64,000 nt of DNA from Marinactinospora thermotolerans DSM 45154 (GTDB lineage Bacteria > Actinomycetota > Actinomycetes > Streptosporangiales > Streptosporangiaceae). Below, piece after piece: positions 7,880 to 18,555 of this stretch. The translations under genes and the position numbers were made by a program. The notes beneath the pieces are model-generated. The model worked only from the letters and a program-made list of their open reading frames with translations. It searched no databases and had not been told where the DNA came from. The stretch covers positions 68,323-132,322 of the forward strand of contig NZ_FUWS01000012.1 of the NCBI RefSeq assembly GCF_900167435.1. Reading direction: 5' to 3'. Position 1 is the first letter of the stretch. The number at the start of each line of letters is the position of its first letter.

Positions 7880-8149
7880 ATGACACAGCCGCTGCCCATA
7901 GAGTCCATCCGCGATGTCCGGGCACACCTAGCCGAGGTCGTGGAGCGGGCTGACCGCGACGACCTGCCCACGGTGATCACGCGCCGGGGCAAGCAGGTGG
8001 CTGCCGTGGTGTCCATCGAAGTGCTCCGGAAATACCAGGAGTGGGAAGAGCGCGAGATCAACCGGATCATCGACGAGCGCATGGCCAACCCGGCTCCCGG
8101 CGTCCCGATCGAGGACGTCATGAGGGAGACCCTGGCGCGCAGTGAGTGA
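7880..8149 (+). CDS. Phd/YefM family antitoxin
   Basis: 89 residues from ATG 7880 (MTQPLPIESIRDVRAHLAEVV). The N-terminal DNA-binding fold carries the family pattern LPTVITRRGKQVAAVVSIEVL at about 34-54. An acidic, helical C-terminal tail follows, of the type that binds the toxin. It is expected to repress its own promoter and neutralise the RelE-like toxin whose gene overlaps its 3' end by 8 bp. An in-frame TTG at 7844 exists, but it lies in the predicted -35 element and adds nothing conserved. Confidence 0.85.
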   Translation: MTQPLPIESIRDVRAHLAEVVERADRDDLPTVITRRGKQVAAVVSIEVLRKYQEWEEREINRIIDERMANPAPGVPIEDVMRETLARSE

Positions 8150-8405
8150 GTACCGCACCGTCTTCCGACCCGAGGCTCAGGCCGAGCTCCGCAAGGTCCC
8201 GCGAGACATGGCCCTCCGCATTCTGGCCAAGCTGACCGAGCTGGAGAGCGACCCGCTGGGGTTCAACACCACGGCCCTCGTCTCCCAGCCCGACCGGCGC
8301 CGCCTACGGGTGGGCGACTACCGCGTGATCTACACGATCGACAACGGTGAGCTGGTGGTGTGGGTCGTCCATGTCGGGCATCGCTCCACCGTCTACGACA
8401 CCTGA
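8142..8405 (+). CDS. RelE/ParE family toxin
   Basis: 87 residues from a GTG at 8142, overlapping the antitoxin stop by 8 bp (GTGAGTGA), typical of coupled type II modules. The sequence MSEYRTVFRPEAQAELRKVPR, the central segment RRRLRVGDYRVIYTI and the ending VVWVVHVGHRSTVYDT match the RelE fold, including basic RVGDYR and the late HR. RelE proteins cleave mRNA on the ribosome; ParE relatives poison gyrase. The R-x-x-x-x-Y/H pattern favours the RelE type. The module lies between two copies of the ychF 3' end, suggesting acquisition by transfer. Confidence 0.85.
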   Translation: MSEYRTVFRPEAQAELRKVPRDMALRILAKLTELESDPLGFNTTALVSQPDRRRLRVGDYRVIYTIDNGELVVWVVHVGHRSTVYDT

Positions 8406-8527
8406 GCGCGCCTGACATCAGGTCGGAAATCCAGCACGGGATCCATGAAGGGGCCGTGCTCCCACGAGCCCGACCCCTTCTGACCTGTATGTTTGTCGCG
8501 TCAGCGACGTGGTGTTATTTCATCCGC

Positions 8528-9622
<1,095 letters not shown>

Positions 9623-9856
9623 GACTTCGAAGTCTAGGCGCTCGCGCGCCTCCCCTCTTCCCGCCCGTTTCCCCTCGTCCCGCGAGGTCGGCCACCCCCG
9701 GGAACGGCCCCGGGGGGACGTCCAAGGGGACACACGCCCACCCTGGAAATCCAATGACCTGCGCCTTCCCCCGACTTGGGAGTAGCGTCGGTGCCGGGGG
9801 CGTCCGGCACCGGCGTTCCCCGCCGTGACCGGCCCGGGCCGCAGTGGAGGGTTTCA

Positions 9857-10810
9857 GTGGTACCTGACCAGGTGCGCGCGTTCGTCCGGCGCCACCCGGC
9901 CATTCGGCACGCGACCCGGCGCATCCGGGTCCACCTGCCCGAACGTCTCGGTGGCCTGGATCCGGCCCGGGTGCCGCCCCGGGTGCGCGTGTTCGATCTG
10001 CGGCTGCCCCGCCGTCCGGGCGGCCCCGCCATCGGCCCCGACGTGCTGCGCGTGCGCGCGCCCGGCGACTACTGGGTGCCACGGCACCTGGAACGCACCG
10101 GCCTGGCCGGTTACGAGCCGGAGGCGCTGTCCTGTTTCCTCGCCACGCTGGACCACGCCCGTCCAGGGGCGGTGTTGGACGTCGGGGCCAACGTCGGTGT
10201 GTACTCGGTGCTGGCCGCCGCCCGCACCTACCGTCCGGTGCACGCGTTCGAGCCGACCCCCGAGATCGCCGTGACGGCGCGGGCGATCGCCGCGGACAAC
10301 GATCTCGACCTGCGGGTCGAGGAGCTGGCGTTGAGCAACCACACCGGGAGCGCGTGGTTGCGGTTGTCGGCGACCACCGACGCGTCCAATTCGCTGGCGT
10401 CGGGCTACCGGCGCGAGCTGGGCCGGATCCAGGTGCCGTTGGACACGTTGGCGCACTGGCGGGAGCGCGCCTGCGTGGTGCCGGCCGTGGTCAAGATCGA
10501 CACCGAGACCACCGAACCCGACGTCATCGCCGGAGGGCTGGAGGTGTTGCGCCGTTTCCGGCCGTGGGTGTTCTGCGACGTGCTGCCCGATCACAGCGTG
10601 CAGGAACGGTTGATGGCGCTGTTGGAGCCGCTGGGGTACGGCTGGTACCACCTGTGCGGCGATCCCCCCTACCCGGCTCGTGACAGCATCTCCGGGCACG
10701 GCCCCAAGGCGCGGGAGCGCATGTGGATGTTCGCCCCCGACTCCCCCGGGCCGCGGTTCTGGCGGACCGTCCTGGGCTGGCGGGAGGCCGTCGGCGCCTG
10801 CCTTCCCTGA
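9857..10810 (+). CDS. FkbM family methyltransferase
   Basis: 317 residues from a GTG at 9857 with GGAGG six bases upstream. The SAM-binding motif I is AVLDVGANVGVYSVLAA (about 105-121), followed by HAFEPTPEI, where the acidic residue binds the ribose. The FkbM hallmark VKIDTETTEPDVIAGG (about 215-230) follows. Such enzymes O-methylate sugars, glycolipids or natural products; the substrate cannot be told. The gene is isolated, divergent from ychF, and is not part of a visible biosynthetic cluster. Confidence 0.85.
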   Translation: MVPDQVRAFVRRHPAIRHATRRIRVHLPERLGGLDPARVPPRVRVFDLRLPRRPGGPAIGPDVLRVRAPGDYWVPRHLERTGLAGYEPEALSCFLATLDHARPGAVLDVGANVGVYSVLAAARTYRPVHAFEPTPEIAVTARAIAADNDLDLRVEELALSNHTGSAWLRLSATTDASNSLASGYRRELGRIQVPLDTLAHWRERACVVPAVVKIDTETTEPDVIAGGLEVLRRFRPWVFCDVLPDHSVQERLMALLEPLGYGWYHLCGDPPYPARDSISGHGPKARERMWMFAPDSPGPRFWRTVLGWREAVGACLP

Positions 10811-10891
10811 CCCCGCGTCCCTCCCCGCCGTCGGTCTGGCCGGGCGTGGCGCCGCGCCCGCGGGATGGCGCCCCTGAGAGCATGGGCCGCC

Positions 10892-12277
10892 ATGGACGGG
10901 CTTTACGTGATCCTGGTGTTCTTGGCGGGTCTGGGCGTCGGCGCCGCGGTGGGGTGGGTTCTGGCGCGCGGCCGCGACGCCGAGGCGCGGGCCGAGGCGA
11001 GGGCGGCGCGGGAGCGGGCCGAGTATGTGGAGGAGCGGCTGGCCGAACGCTTCCGGGCGCTGTCAGCGCAGGCGCTCGACGCGACCAATGAGCGTTTCCT
11101 CCAGCTCGCCGAGGGCCGGTTGAGGGCGGAGAACCAGGCCGCCGGCCACGATCTGGAGCGGCGCCGCCAGGCGATCGAGCACCTGGTCGCCCCGCTGAAG
11201 GACACGCTCGCGCGGGTCGAGGCACAGCTCCGCGAGGTTGACGCCGGTCGTCGCGCCGCCCACGCCGAGCTGGCCAAGCAGGTGGAGATGGTGCGCGAGG
11301 GGTCGGAGCGGTTGCGGGACCAGACCGGGGCGCTCGTGACGGCGCTGCGCCGCCCCGAGGCGCGCGGCCGGTGGGGTGAAGTGCAGCTGCGCCGCGTCGC
11401 CGAGCTCGCGGGCATGGCCGAACACTGCGACTTCGAGGAGCAGCCGTCGACGGTGACCGACGACGGTCTCCAGCGTCCTGACATGGTGGTGCGGCTGGCC
11501 GGCGGCAAGAACATCGTCGTGGACTCCAAGGTCTCGCTCTCCGCCTATCTGGAGGCGGTGGAGAGTGACGACCCGAAGACACGATCCGCCCGGCTGGACG
11601 CGCACGCCCGGCAGGTGCGCGCGCACGTCGACCGGCTCGCCGCCAAGTCCTACTGGGCGGCCTTCTCCCCCGCCCCGGAGTTCGTGGTGCTGTTCATCCC
11701 GGGCGAGGCGTTCCTCGCCCCGGCGCTGGAGCGCGATCCGGGGCTGTTGGAGCACGCGATGGGGCGCCGGGTGCACATCGCGACGCCGACGACGCTGATC
11801 TCGCTGTTGCGCACCGCGCAGTACGCCTGGCAGCAGGAGGCGTTGAGCGAGAACGCCCGTGAGGTGTTCGAGCTGGGACGCCAGCTCCACGCGCGGCTGG
11901 GCACGTTGGGCGGGCACGTCGATGGGCTGGGTAAGGCGCTGTCGCGTGCCGTCGTGGCCTACAACCAGGCGGTGGGTTCGTTGGAGAGCCGGGTGCTGGT
12001 GACGGCCCGGCGGTTCGAACGTCTCGGGCTGGTCGAGGGCGGGCTGGAGGCGCCGGCGGGGGTGGAGGAGCAGGCGCGTCCTCTGGCCGCGCCCGAGTTG
12101 GCCGCGCTGGCCGGGGAGGGGCCGGATTCGGTCGGGGAGGAGAGTGGAGGGTCACTCCCGCGCGCGGGTTCCCCTGGGTACGGTGACGGGCAGGGAGCGG
12201 AATCGGCCGGGCCCACCCCGTCCGGCGACACGGCCGGTCGAAAAGATCACGATTTTTCACACGAGATGACACACTGA
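10892..12277 (+). CDS. rmuC: RmuC family DNA recombination protein
   Basis: 461 residues from ATG 10892 (MDGLYVILVFLAGLGVGAAVGW); an earlier in-frame ATG at 10865 adds nine uninformative residues. There is one N-terminal membrane anchor (4-22), a long coiled coil (about 30-150), then the RmuC nuclease-like domain with GRWGEVQLRRVAELAGM, VDSKVSLSAYLEA and PEFVVLFIPGEAFLAPAL. RmuC proteins limit recombination at short inverted repeats; the restriction-nuclease-like core is membrane-tethered. The last 70 residues are low-complexity. Confidence 0.9.
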   Translation: MDGLYVILVFLAGLGVGAAVGWVLARGRDAEARAEARAARERAEYVEERLAERFRALSAQALDATNERFLQLAEGRLRAENQAAGHDLERRRQAIEHLVAPLKDTLARVEAQLREVDAGRRAAHAELAKQVEMVREGSERLRDQTGALVTALRRPEARGRWGEVQLRRVAELAGMAEHCDFEEQPSTVTDDGLQRPDMVVRLAGGKNIVVDSKVSLSAYLEAVESDDPKTRSARLDAHARQVRAHVDRLAAKSYWAAFSPAPEFVVLFIPGEAFLAPALERDPGLLEHAMGRRVHIATPTTLISLLRTAQYAWQQEALSENAREVFELGRQLHARLGTLGGHVDGLGKALSRAVVAYNQAVGSLESRVLVTARRFERLGLVEGGLEAPAGVEEQARPLAAPELAALAGEGPDSVGEESGGSLPRAGSPGYGDGQGAESAGPTPSGDTAGRKDHDFSHEMTH

Positions 12278-12309
12278 ACACTGTGAGTTATACGAGGGAG
12301 CCCACGGCG

Positions 12310-12831
12310 ATGCCCACGCGCAACGCGGAAGGATCCCGGCCGGCCCGCCCGGCCCGGGCACGGCGCGGTGGGCACCGCGCGGTGCCCGCCGCCGCTCCCC
12401 GCGGCCCCGTCCGGCTCACCGCGCGCGGCGCGCTCCTGGGAATCGTCTTCGTCGCCTTCGGGGCGGCGCTGCTCGACTCGGCCGTGGGGCTGCCCGTGGT
12501 CAACGGCGCGGGGTTCGTGGTGGCGGGCGCCAACGCGGCGCTGTTCGTCCGACGCGAGGACCTGTTGACCCTTTCGGTCAGCCCGCCGCTGGCCTATTTC
12601 GTGGGCGCGCTGGCCGCCGAGATCGTCCTATCCCTGGGCGGTTCGGGGTTCGCCCGTTCCGTGGCCATCGGGTTGGGCACCCGGCTGGCCGAGGCCGCGC
12701 CGTGGCTGTTCTGCGGCACGATTCTGGTCCTGGTACTGGCGTTGCTGCGGGGGATGGCGCAGAACGTGCGTGACCTCAGCGCGGAGCTGAACGGCCGGCG
12801 CCCACGCACGCACCGCGACACCTCGCACTGA
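12310..12831 (+). CDS. DUF6542 membrane protein
   Basis: 173 residues from ATG 12310, with GAGGGAG ten bases upstream; a GTG at 12283 in the same frame is an alternative start. A basic, proline-rich N-terminus of about 45 residues precedes four hydrophobic segments (GALLGIVFVAFGAALLDSAV, NGAGFVVAGANAALFV, ALAAEIVLSL, TILVLVLALLRG). Actinobacterial DUF6542 genes often neighbour ispH, as here (convergent, 17 bp apart). Function unknown; a small integral membrane protein. Confidence 0.7.
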   Translation: MPTRNAEGSRPARPARARRGGHRAVPAAAPRGPVRLTARGALLGIVFVAFGAALLDSAVGLPVVNGAGFVVAGANAALFVRREDLLTLSVSPPLAYFVGALAAEIVLSLGGSGFARSVAIGLGTRLAEAAPWLFCGTILVLVLALLRGMAQNVRDLSAELNGRRPRTHRDTSH

Positions 12832-12832
12832 T

Positions 12833-12847
12833 CCGGTCCGGGACCGG
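12833..12847. terminator. Short perfect hairpin between convergent genes
   Basis: CCGGTCC-G-GGACCGG occupies nearly the whole 17-bp gap between the DUF6542 gene and ispH. The stem is too tight to be a full intrinsic terminator by itself but is well placed for both strands. Confidence 0.4.
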
Positions 12848-12848
12848 C

Positions 12849-13853
12849 TCAGACCGGCGTGACCGGGAGGGAGCGGTGGCGCAGCGATCCCTCGGAGTCG
12901 CCGCGGCGGCTGGGGCGCAGCTCCTTGGGCAGCGCGAAGGTGAGTTTCTCGCGCTCGGTCTCGATCTCCTCAACGTCGCCGAACCCGCGCTCGGCGAGCC
13001 ATTCGAGCACCTGCCGCACCAGGATCTCCGGCACCGAGGCGCCGCTGGTGACGCCGACGGTGGCGACCCCCTCCAGCCACTCGTCCTTGAGGAACGAGGC
13101 GTTGTCGACGAGGTAGGAGGCGTCGGCGCCGGCCTCAAGGGCGACCTCGACCAGCCGCACGGAGTTGGAGGAGTTGGCCGAGCCGACCACGACGACGAGT
13201 TCGCACTGCGGGGCGATCTCCTTGACCGCGGCCTGGCGGTTGGAGGTGGCGTAGCAGATGTCGTCGCTCGGCGGGTCGATGAGGTTGGGGAAACGCTTGC
13301 GCAGGGCGTCGACGGCGGCCTTGGTCTCGTCCACGGACAGGGTCGTCTGTGACAGCCAGGACACCTTGTCGGGGTCGCGCACGACGACCTTATCGACCTC
13401 GTCGGGGCCGTCCACGATCTGGATGTGCTCGGGCGCCTCGCCGCTGGTGCCCTCGACTTCCTCGTGGCCGGTGTGGCCGATCAGGATGATGTCGTGGTCC
13501 TCGGCCGCGAAGCGCTGGGCCTCCTTGTGAACCTTGGTGACCAAGGGGCAGGTGGCGTCGATCGTCTTGAGGCCGCGTTCGGCCGCCTCCCGGTGCACCG
13601 CCGGCGATACGCCGTGGGCCGAGAACACCACGGTGGCGCCTTCGGGCACCTCGTCGGTCTCCTCGACGAAGATGGCCCCGCGCTCCTCCAGCGTGCGCAC
13701 GACGTGCGTGTTGTGCACGATCTGCTTGCGCACGTAGATCGGCGCCCCGTACTGCTCTAGGGCCTTCTCGACCGTGACGACGGCACGGTCGACCCCGGCG
13801 CAGTAACCACGGGGCTTGGCGAGCAGGACACGGCGGCGATTCGTCGCAGTCAT
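12849..13853 (-). CDS. ispH: 4-hydroxy-3-methylbut-2-enyl diphosphate reductase (IspH/LytB)
   Basis: 334 residues. Catalyses the last MEP-pathway step, reducing HMBPP to IPP and DMAPP with a 4Fe-4S cluster. The three cluster cysteines are visible: C18 in [13 protein letters not shown]102 in [11 protein letters not shown] and C200 in [11 protein letters not shown]. Substrate-binding H47, H80 and H130 and the catalytic glutamate in GHEEVEGT (E132) are also present. The short C-terminal tail past LPKELRPS is variable. It supplies isoprenoid precursors that the Z-prenyl synthase at 31134 could use. Start ATG 13853 is preceded by a G-rich stretch. Confidence 0.97.
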   Translation of the reverse strand: MTATNRRRVLLAKPRGYCAGVDRAVVTVEKALEQYGAPIYVRKQIVHNTHVVRTLEERGAIFVEETDEVPEGATVVFSAHGVSPAVHREAAERGLKTIDATCPLVTKVHKEAQRFAAEDHDIILIGHTGHEEVEGTSGEAPEHIQIVDGPDEVDKVVVRDPDKVSWLSQTTLSVDETKAAVDALRKRFPNLIDPPSDDICYATSNRQAAVKEIAPQCELVVVVGSANSSNSVRLVEVALEAGADASYLVDNASFLKDEWLEGVATVGVTSGASVPEILVRQVLEWLAERGFGDVEEIETEREKLTFALPKELRPSRRGDSEGSLRHRSLPVTPV

Positions 13854-14166
13854 GCCCCCATCCTAAGGGCCACGCAAGGGCCGGGGGCGCGGTGTGAACC
13901 AGCCTGTGAGCGGCTCCACCCCGGTCCGGCCGGACGGGAGGGCCGGATACGGGGTTCCGGGCCGCCCCGCCCCGCCGCGGAAGAGCGAATTCGCCGTCAT
14001 TCGCCCCGCTGTGGACGCATTGTTCTGCCTTATTCTGGCTAGTCTGCGTAATACAAGAGCGTCGTGCCAGCGGCCCGCACGCCGGACGGCCCTCCTCCTC
14101 GACCACCTTCCGGGGAGGCACACACTCCGCATTCCCGGCCGCGAGTACCCAGGAGTCTCCGAGTCC
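13854..14166. other. Divergent promoter region between ispH and the Rv1109c-like gene
   Basis: 313 bp without a gene. An AT-richer core at 14015-14060 (containing TTGTTC, TTATTC and TAATAC) is the most promoter-like part. A GCGAATTCGC palindrome lies at 13985-13994. No riboswitch pattern is recognised. Confidence 0.4.
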
Positions 14167-15033
14167 ATGTCGAAACCGTCGTTCGCCAGCAGATTCTCCG
14201 GAGCGGTCAAGCGCCTCTTCGGCAAATCCACCCGGCCCGTCGTATCCAGTAAGCCCGAAGACCTCAAGGCCGGCGACGCCGCCGTGCAGGACAGCTCCTC
14301 TGAGACCAACGAGGCGCTTCCCGCGGACACCTCCTCCTCCGTCGCCGAGGAGTTCACCACCGAGGCCGTCAACTCCAGCGAGTCCCCCGTGACCACCGGG
14401 TACGTGGGCTCCACGCCCACCCCGCTGTCGGACCGCGCCGAAGCGGAGAAGCCCTCCGCCGGGGAGGAGCCGTCGAGGGCGGACGCCTCCGCGAAGCCCC
14501 CCGCCGGTGACGCCGGCGACCGGGCGGAGGAACCCGCCGTCTCCGCGGCCGAGGACGCCCCGGCCGCCCAGGGGGACGCGGCGCGGCCCCGTGAGGACGA
14601 GAAGGACGAGAAGCCGGAGCCTCCCGGCGACGACCCGGCCGGCGGCCCGCGCCCCGGCCCGGGCGCGGCGCTGGTGACCGCTCCCGCCGACGAGCCGAGC
14701 GCCCCTGCCGCGCCGACCGCCGAGGGCCCTTCCGCCGCCGAGGGCGCGGCGATCGCCCGCGAGCTCGACGTCGCCGAGGCGCCCACCCAGGCGGCTGACG
14801 CGCGCCTGCTCGCCGAGATCCGCGCCGGTGGCCCCGAGCCGGCCGAGGAACTGCCCGTCCCCGGCTACGACGGGCTGACGCTGCCCTCGATCCGGGCGCG
14901 TCTGCGCCGCCTGACCATCGACGAGGTGCGCCGGCTCCGCGTCTACGAGAGCGCCAACGCCGCGCGGCCGGAGTTCCTGCGGATGTATGACAACCGCATC
15001 GCCAAGCTGGAGGCCGAGGCCACCGCCGAGTGA
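14167..15033 (+). CDS. Low-complexity protein with conserved C-terminal helical domain (position of mycobacterial Rv1109c, lipid-droplet-associated type)
   Basis: 288 residues from ATG 14167 ([20 protein letters not shown]). An amphipathic basic N-terminus of about 20 residues is followed by about 200 residues rich in Ala, Pro, Glu and Asp. A conserved block at about 230-285 reads [34 protein letters not shown], then [15 protein letters not shown]. This end domain is seen in actinobacterial proteins annotated as lipid-droplet associated. The place between ispH and xseA equals that of Rv1109c. Function is not established; surface binding through the N-terminal helix is an inference. Confidence 0.65.
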   Translation: MSKPSFASRFSGAVKRLFGKSTRPVVSSKPEDLKAGDAAVQDSSSETNEALPADTSSSVAEEFTTEAVNSSESPVTTGYVGSTPTPLSDRAEAEKPSAGEEPSRADASAKPPAGDAGDRAEEPAVSAAEDAPAAQGDAARPREDEKDEKPEPPGDDPAGGPRPGPGAALVTAPADEPSAPAAPTAEGPSAAEGAAIARELDVAEAPTQAADARLLAEIRAGGPEPAEELPVPGYDGLTLPSIRARLRRLTIDEVRRLRVYESANAARPEFLRMYDNRIAKLEAEATAE

Positions 15034-15115
15034 TCCACGACGCGGTCCGTCCCCGCGTGGGACGCGCCCCCGCGCGTCCCACTCCTGTCCTCGTCCTCCT
15101 CTAGGCTCGACTGCC

Positions 15116-16342
15116 ATGGGGATGGAGAGTTCGCCCGAATCACCGCAGCCGGTGCGCGTCGTCATGCAGGCCGTCGGCGGGTGGATCGGACGACTGGGCC
15201 GCATCTGGGTCGAGGGGCAGATCGCCGAGCTGAACCGCCGGGGTTCGACCGTGTTCGTGACGCTGCGCGATCCCGTTGCCAACGTCTCGGCCCGGGTGGT
15301 GTGTCAGGCGAGCGTCTTGGCCGCCGCGGCGCCCGAGCCGCAGGCCGGCGCGCGGGTGGTCGTCCACGCCCAACCCGATTTCTGGGTGGCGCGTGGCACG
15401 TTCTCGCTGCGCGCGCTGGAGATCCGGCATGTCGGGCTGGGCGAGCTGCTGGCCCGCCTGGACCAGTTGCGCAGAACGCTGGCCGCCGAGGGCCTGTTCT
15501 CCGACACCCGAAAGAAGCCGCTGCCTTTCCTGCCCACCGCGGTCGGCCTGGTCTGCGGCCGCGACTCCGCGGCCGAACGCGACGTCTTGGAGAACGGTCG
15601 GCGGCGTTGGCCCGCGGTCCGGTTCGAGGTGCGGCAGGTCGCGGTGCAGGGCGACCGCGCGGTCGGCGAGGTCATCGAGGCGGTGCGTGAGCTGGACTCG
15701 CGCCCCGACATCGACGTGATCATCGTCGCCCGCGGCGGCGGCTCGCTGGAGGATCTCCTGCCCTTCTCCGACGAGGCGCTGGTACGCACGGTCGCCTCGA
15801 CGCGCACGCCCGTGGTCAGCGCCATCGGGCACGAGCAGGACAACCCGCTCCTGGACCTCGTGGCCGATCTGCGCGCCTCCACCCCCACCGACGCGGCCAA
15901 GAAGGTCGTGCCCGACGTCGGCGAGCAGCTCCAGCTCGTGGAACAGCTACGCGACCGGGCGCGGCGGGTCATCACCGGCGGCCTGGCCCGCGAGGAGGCG
16001 TGGCTGGCGGGCATGCGGTCGCGTCCGGTCCTCGCCAGTCCGCTGCGTGAGATCGACCGGTTGGCCGAACAGGTCCAGGGCCTGCGCGACCGGGCGCGAC
16101 GGTCGGTCTCGACGGCGTTGGACCGGGCCGGCGACGACCTGGGGCACACCCGGGCGCGACTGTTGGCGCTGTCGCCGGCGACGACGCTGGCCCGCGGCTA
16201 CGCGATCGTGCGACGCGCGGACGGTTCCGTCGTGCGCTCGGCGGAGCAGGTCGAACCGGGCGAGACGCTGCGGGTGCGCTTCGCCGAGGACGGCATCACC
16301 GTGACGGCCGGGGAGAAGACCGGCGACGAGGGGGACGAATGA
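15116..16342 (+). CDS. xseA: Exodeoxyribonuclease VII large subunit
   Basis: 408 residues from ATG 15116 (a second ATG at 15122 is possible). The N-terminal OB-fold ([20 protein letters not shown]) binds single-stranded DNA. The catalytic part starts at [22 protein letters not shown] and includes [17 protein letters not shown] and [20 protein letters not shown], the family's signature; it is followed by the coiled coil and a C-terminal beta barrel. With XseB it forms exonuclease VII, degrading ssDNA from both ends. The stop overlaps the xseB start (ATGA). Confidence 0.96.
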   Translation: MGMESSPESPQPVRVVMQAVGGWIGRLGRIWVEGQIAELNRRGSTVFVTLRDPVANVSARVVCQASVLAAAAPEPQAGARVVVHAQPDFWVARGTFSLRALEIRHVGLGELLARLDQLRRTLAAEGLFSDTRKKPLPFLPTAVGLVCGRDSAAERDVLENGRRRWPAVRFEVRQVAVQGDRAVGEVIEAVRELDSRPDIDVIIVARGGGSLEDLLPFSDEALVRTVASTRTPVVSAIGHEQDNPLLDLVADLRASTPTDAAKKVVPDVGEQLQLVEQLRDRARRVITGGLAREEAWLAGMRSRPVLASPLREIDRLAEQVQGLRDRARRSVSTALDRAGDDLGHTRARLLALSPATTLARGYAIVRRADGSVVRSAEQVEPGETLRVRFAEDGITVTAGEKTGDEGDE

Positions 16343-16581
16343 GCACCGAGGAAACGGCCGAACCCGAGCTGAGCTACGAAGAGGCACGCGAGCAGCTCAC
16401 CGAGGTGGTGCGCCGGCTGGAGTCGGGCGGGTTGACGCTGAAGGAGTCACTGGCGCTGTGGGAGCGCGGCGAACGTCTCGCCGTGACCTGCGAGGAGTGG
16501 TTGGAGGGGGCGCGGGCGAAGCTCGCCGCGGCCCTGGACGAGGGACCAGGTGATGGGGACGACGCCTCCGCCCCCTTCTGA
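16339..16581 (+). CDS. xseB: Exodeoxyribonuclease VII small subunit
   Basis: 80 residues, family size. [37 protein letters not shown] and [12 protein letters not shown] are the characteristic helices that wrap around XseA. It begins inside the xseA stop (4-bp ATGA overlap), so the two subunits are translationally coupled. A 13-bp perfect hairpin follows. Confidence 0.95.
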   Translation: MSTEETAEPELSYEEAREQLTEVVRRLESGGLTLKESLALWERGERLAVTCEEWLEGARAKLAAALDEGPGDGDDASAPF

Positions 16582-16624
16582 CCGCCGCCGGAAACGGTCC
16601 GATCCGTCCGGCGGAAGACGAGGA

Positions 16625-16653
16625 GGAGCCGCCGCCCTGGGGGCGGCGGCTCC
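16625..16653. terminator. Strong bidirectional hairpin terminator
   Basis: 13-bp perfect GC-rich stem (16625-16637 with 16641-16653) and a TGG loop, between the convergent xseB and the 16669-17037 gene. No U-run, as is common in actinobacteria. Confidence 0.8.
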
Positions 16654-16668
16654 CGGTTCCGGAGCGGG

Positions 16669-17037
16669 CTAACGCCCGGCGTCCGGATCCGCCAGGTGAT
16701 CCATGATCGCGCCGGTGGCGGCTCCGGTGGGATCCTGGACGACCTGGCCCGCCTGGTCGACGTAACCGTCGACGACCTGTCCGGTCTCGGCGAGATGGCC
16801 CTGGACGGCCTCCTCGGCCGCGGCGGCCGGATCCTGGAACGTCTGGGCCGCCTCCGCGGCGTAGGACTCGGCGGCGGCCGCCTGGTCGGTGAACGTCTGC
16901 CCCAGGGCGTCGACCTGCCCCTCGGCCCCCGCCGCCCACTCCCCGGCCTGTCCGGCTGTCTCCTGGACGGTTCCGGCGGCCTCCTCGACCGTGCCGCCGA
17001 CGAGCCCCTTGAACCAGTCGAAAATCTCGTTGAGCAC
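16669..17037 (-). CDS. Small alanine-rich helical protein of unknown function
   Basis: 122 residues from a GTG at 17037 with GGAG about nine bases upstream on the coding strand. MLNEIFDWFKGLVGGTVEEA is amphipathic. The rest is an Ala/Gln/Glu-rich series of helix-forming repeats (GTVQETAGQAGEWAAGAEGQ, AAAAESYAAEAAQTFQDPAA), without Cys and with few bulky residues. It resembles late-embryogenesis-like or apolipoprotein-like sequences only in composition. I do not recognise a family. Isolated gene. Confidence 0.55.
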   Translation of the reverse strand: MLNEIFDWFKGLVGGTVEEAAGTVQETAGQAGEWAAGAEGQVDALGQTFTDQAAAAESYAAEAAQTFQDPAAAAEEAVQGHLAETGQVVDGYVDQAGQVVQDPTGAATGAIMDHLADPDAGR

Positions 17038-17173
17038 CTGACATCAACTCCAAGCTGGGACGCCTCGTTCGCGTCCGGGTCGTGGAGGTCCAGGTGTACC
17101 CGCTGTTACCTTAACGTCGCGCTAAAGCGCGCCGAATCCGGCCCGTGACCTGGCCCACGTCCCTCGTGGAGGC

Positions 17174-17719
17174 TCACCGCTCCCCTTCGGAACGTTGCAG
17201 CGAACCCGCGAGGGTCTCCAGCTCGGCGTAGTCGGAGCTGCCGGCGACGACGATGGTCGCCCCGTCCTCCTCGCGCACCAGCGAACGCTCGCTCTCGTCC
17301 TCGTTGTAGTAGCGCTCCCAGGTCTGTCCTCCGACCTGGGACCGCCCGTCGGGCTCTCCGCCGAGGGTCTTCTCGGTGATGAACGTCTCGGCGGGGGCGT
17401 TGCTCATCGAGAACGCGGCGTGGCGGTCCTCGGGCGTGGCGAATCCCAGCGTCCAGGTCACCGGGCCGCCCTCCTCCTCGCCGGTCTCCAGGCGGGAGCT
17501 GGTCGGCACCCATCCCTCCGGCAGCCCTTCGGGGGCGTAGACGGGGTAGGGGGCCTCCTCGGAGAAGGACGCGAGGTCGATCCTGTAGTCGACGCTGGGG
17601 ATGTGCTCCTTCTGGCGCCCGTTCACCACCAGCGCCATGGCCACCACCACGGCGACCACGATGCCGAGGGCCACCGCGTAGCCGCCGAATGTCGCGTTGG
17701 AACGGTCGTACTTGCTCAT
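17174..17719 (-). CDS. DUF4245 membrane-anchored protein
   Basis: 181 residues: a short cytoplasmic N-terminus (MSKYDRSNATFGG), one membrane segment (YAVALGIVVAVVVAMALVV, about 14-32), then an extracytoplasmic domain with VDYRIDLASFSEEAPYPVYA, LPEGWVPTSSRL and TWTLGFATPEDRHAAFSMS. The DUF4245 family is actinobacterial and usually linked to glpX, as here; in M. tuberculosis this corresponds to Rv1100. Function unknown. Confidence 0.85.
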   Translation of the reverse strand: MSKYDRSNATFGGYAVALGIVVAVVVAMALVVNGRQKEHIPSVDYRIDLASFSEEAPYPVYAPEGLPEGWVPTSSRLETGEEEGGPVTWTLGFATPEDRHAAFSMSNAPAETFITEKTLGGEPDGRSQVGGQTWERYYNEDESERSLVREEDGATIVVAGSSDYAELETLAGSLQRSEGER

Positions 17720-17789
17720 CTCGCGCGGCCCCCGGGATCTTCGCTGCTCTTGCTCACGATTGTCCAGCTTGCCGCAGGTCGCGCGGTCG

Positions 17790-18395
17790 TCAGGACCGGG
17801 GTGACTCCAAACGCGCGAGGATGGCGATGACGTCGTCGGCGAGCCGGCGCGCCTGGGCCAGATCCTCGCGCCGCACGACCTCGGTGACGGCGAGGAGCAT
17901 CGCCCCGCTGACCACCATCAGCAGCGCCTCGTCGACGGGCTCGTCGGCCTTGCGGAACAGGGCGACGTTGCGGTCGGTCCACTCGGTCAGCCGGTCGCGC
18001 ATCGTGGAGTCGAACCCGGGCGGGCTGTCCCCGCTGAAGAACAACCAGGCGGTCTCACGCTCCTCGATGCACCCCTCGAGGTAGGCGCGAGCGGCGGTGT
18101 TCATCAGCCGGGTGGGATCGGACTCACCCGCGGTGCGCGCCTCGGCGACCGCCTGGTGGGTGCGGTCCTGCTGGCGCTGCTGGAACTCCTCGTACAGGGC
18201 CTGGAACAGGTCGGCCTTGCCGGTGAAGTGGTGGTACAGGCTGCCCACGCTGGCCCCCGCCTGGGCGACGACCTCGCTGACCCCGGCCTTGGCGAAGCCG
18301 ACGGTACGAAAGACCTTCGCCGCGGCGTCGAGCAGGGCGCTGCGCGTGGCCGCCCCTCGCACCGACGTCCGCACTGGTCTGTCCACCTTCTCCAC
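17790..18395 (-). CDS. TetR/AcrR family transcriptional regulator
   Basis: 201 residues. The N-terminal helix-turn-helix is clear: [40 protein letters not shown] (about 17-55). The C-terminal ligand domain contains [20 protein letters not shown]. The start is uncertain: GTG at 18395 or GTG nine bases downstream, both near a GGAAGG/GGAG stretch. It is divergent from glpX and upstream of the DUF4245 gene. The target is unknown; it may be the intergenic region it shares with glpX. Confidence 0.85.
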   Translation of the reverse strand: MEKVDRPVRTSVRGAATRSALLDAAAKVFRTVGFAKAGVSEVVAQAGASVGSLYHHFTGKADLFQALYEEFQQRQQDRTHQAVAEARTAGESDPTRLMNTAARAYLEGCIEERETAWLFFSGDSPPGFDSTMRDRLTEWTDRNVALFRKADEPVDEALLMVVSGAMLLAVTEVVRREDLAQARRLADDVIAILARLESPRS

Positions 18396-18555
18396 CTTCC
18401 AACCCCATCATGCTCATAAGTGGGCGATCGGCCCGCCTGGGATGAGGTTACGCCAGGTGACTACCCTGGTCCCAGCAGCCGAGGACGCCCCGGCGACCCC
18501 GGGGACCAGCGCGCCCACTCCCACCAGGGTGCCAGAGCCGAACGAAAGGCCGACC

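Noticed and set aside
7715-7927. 70-codon minus-strand frame ending in EFRFNV
   Set aside because: Only the last six codons resemble anything (ychF); the rest overlaps the antitoxin promoter and N-terminus. Treated as a ychF-end remnant, not a gene.
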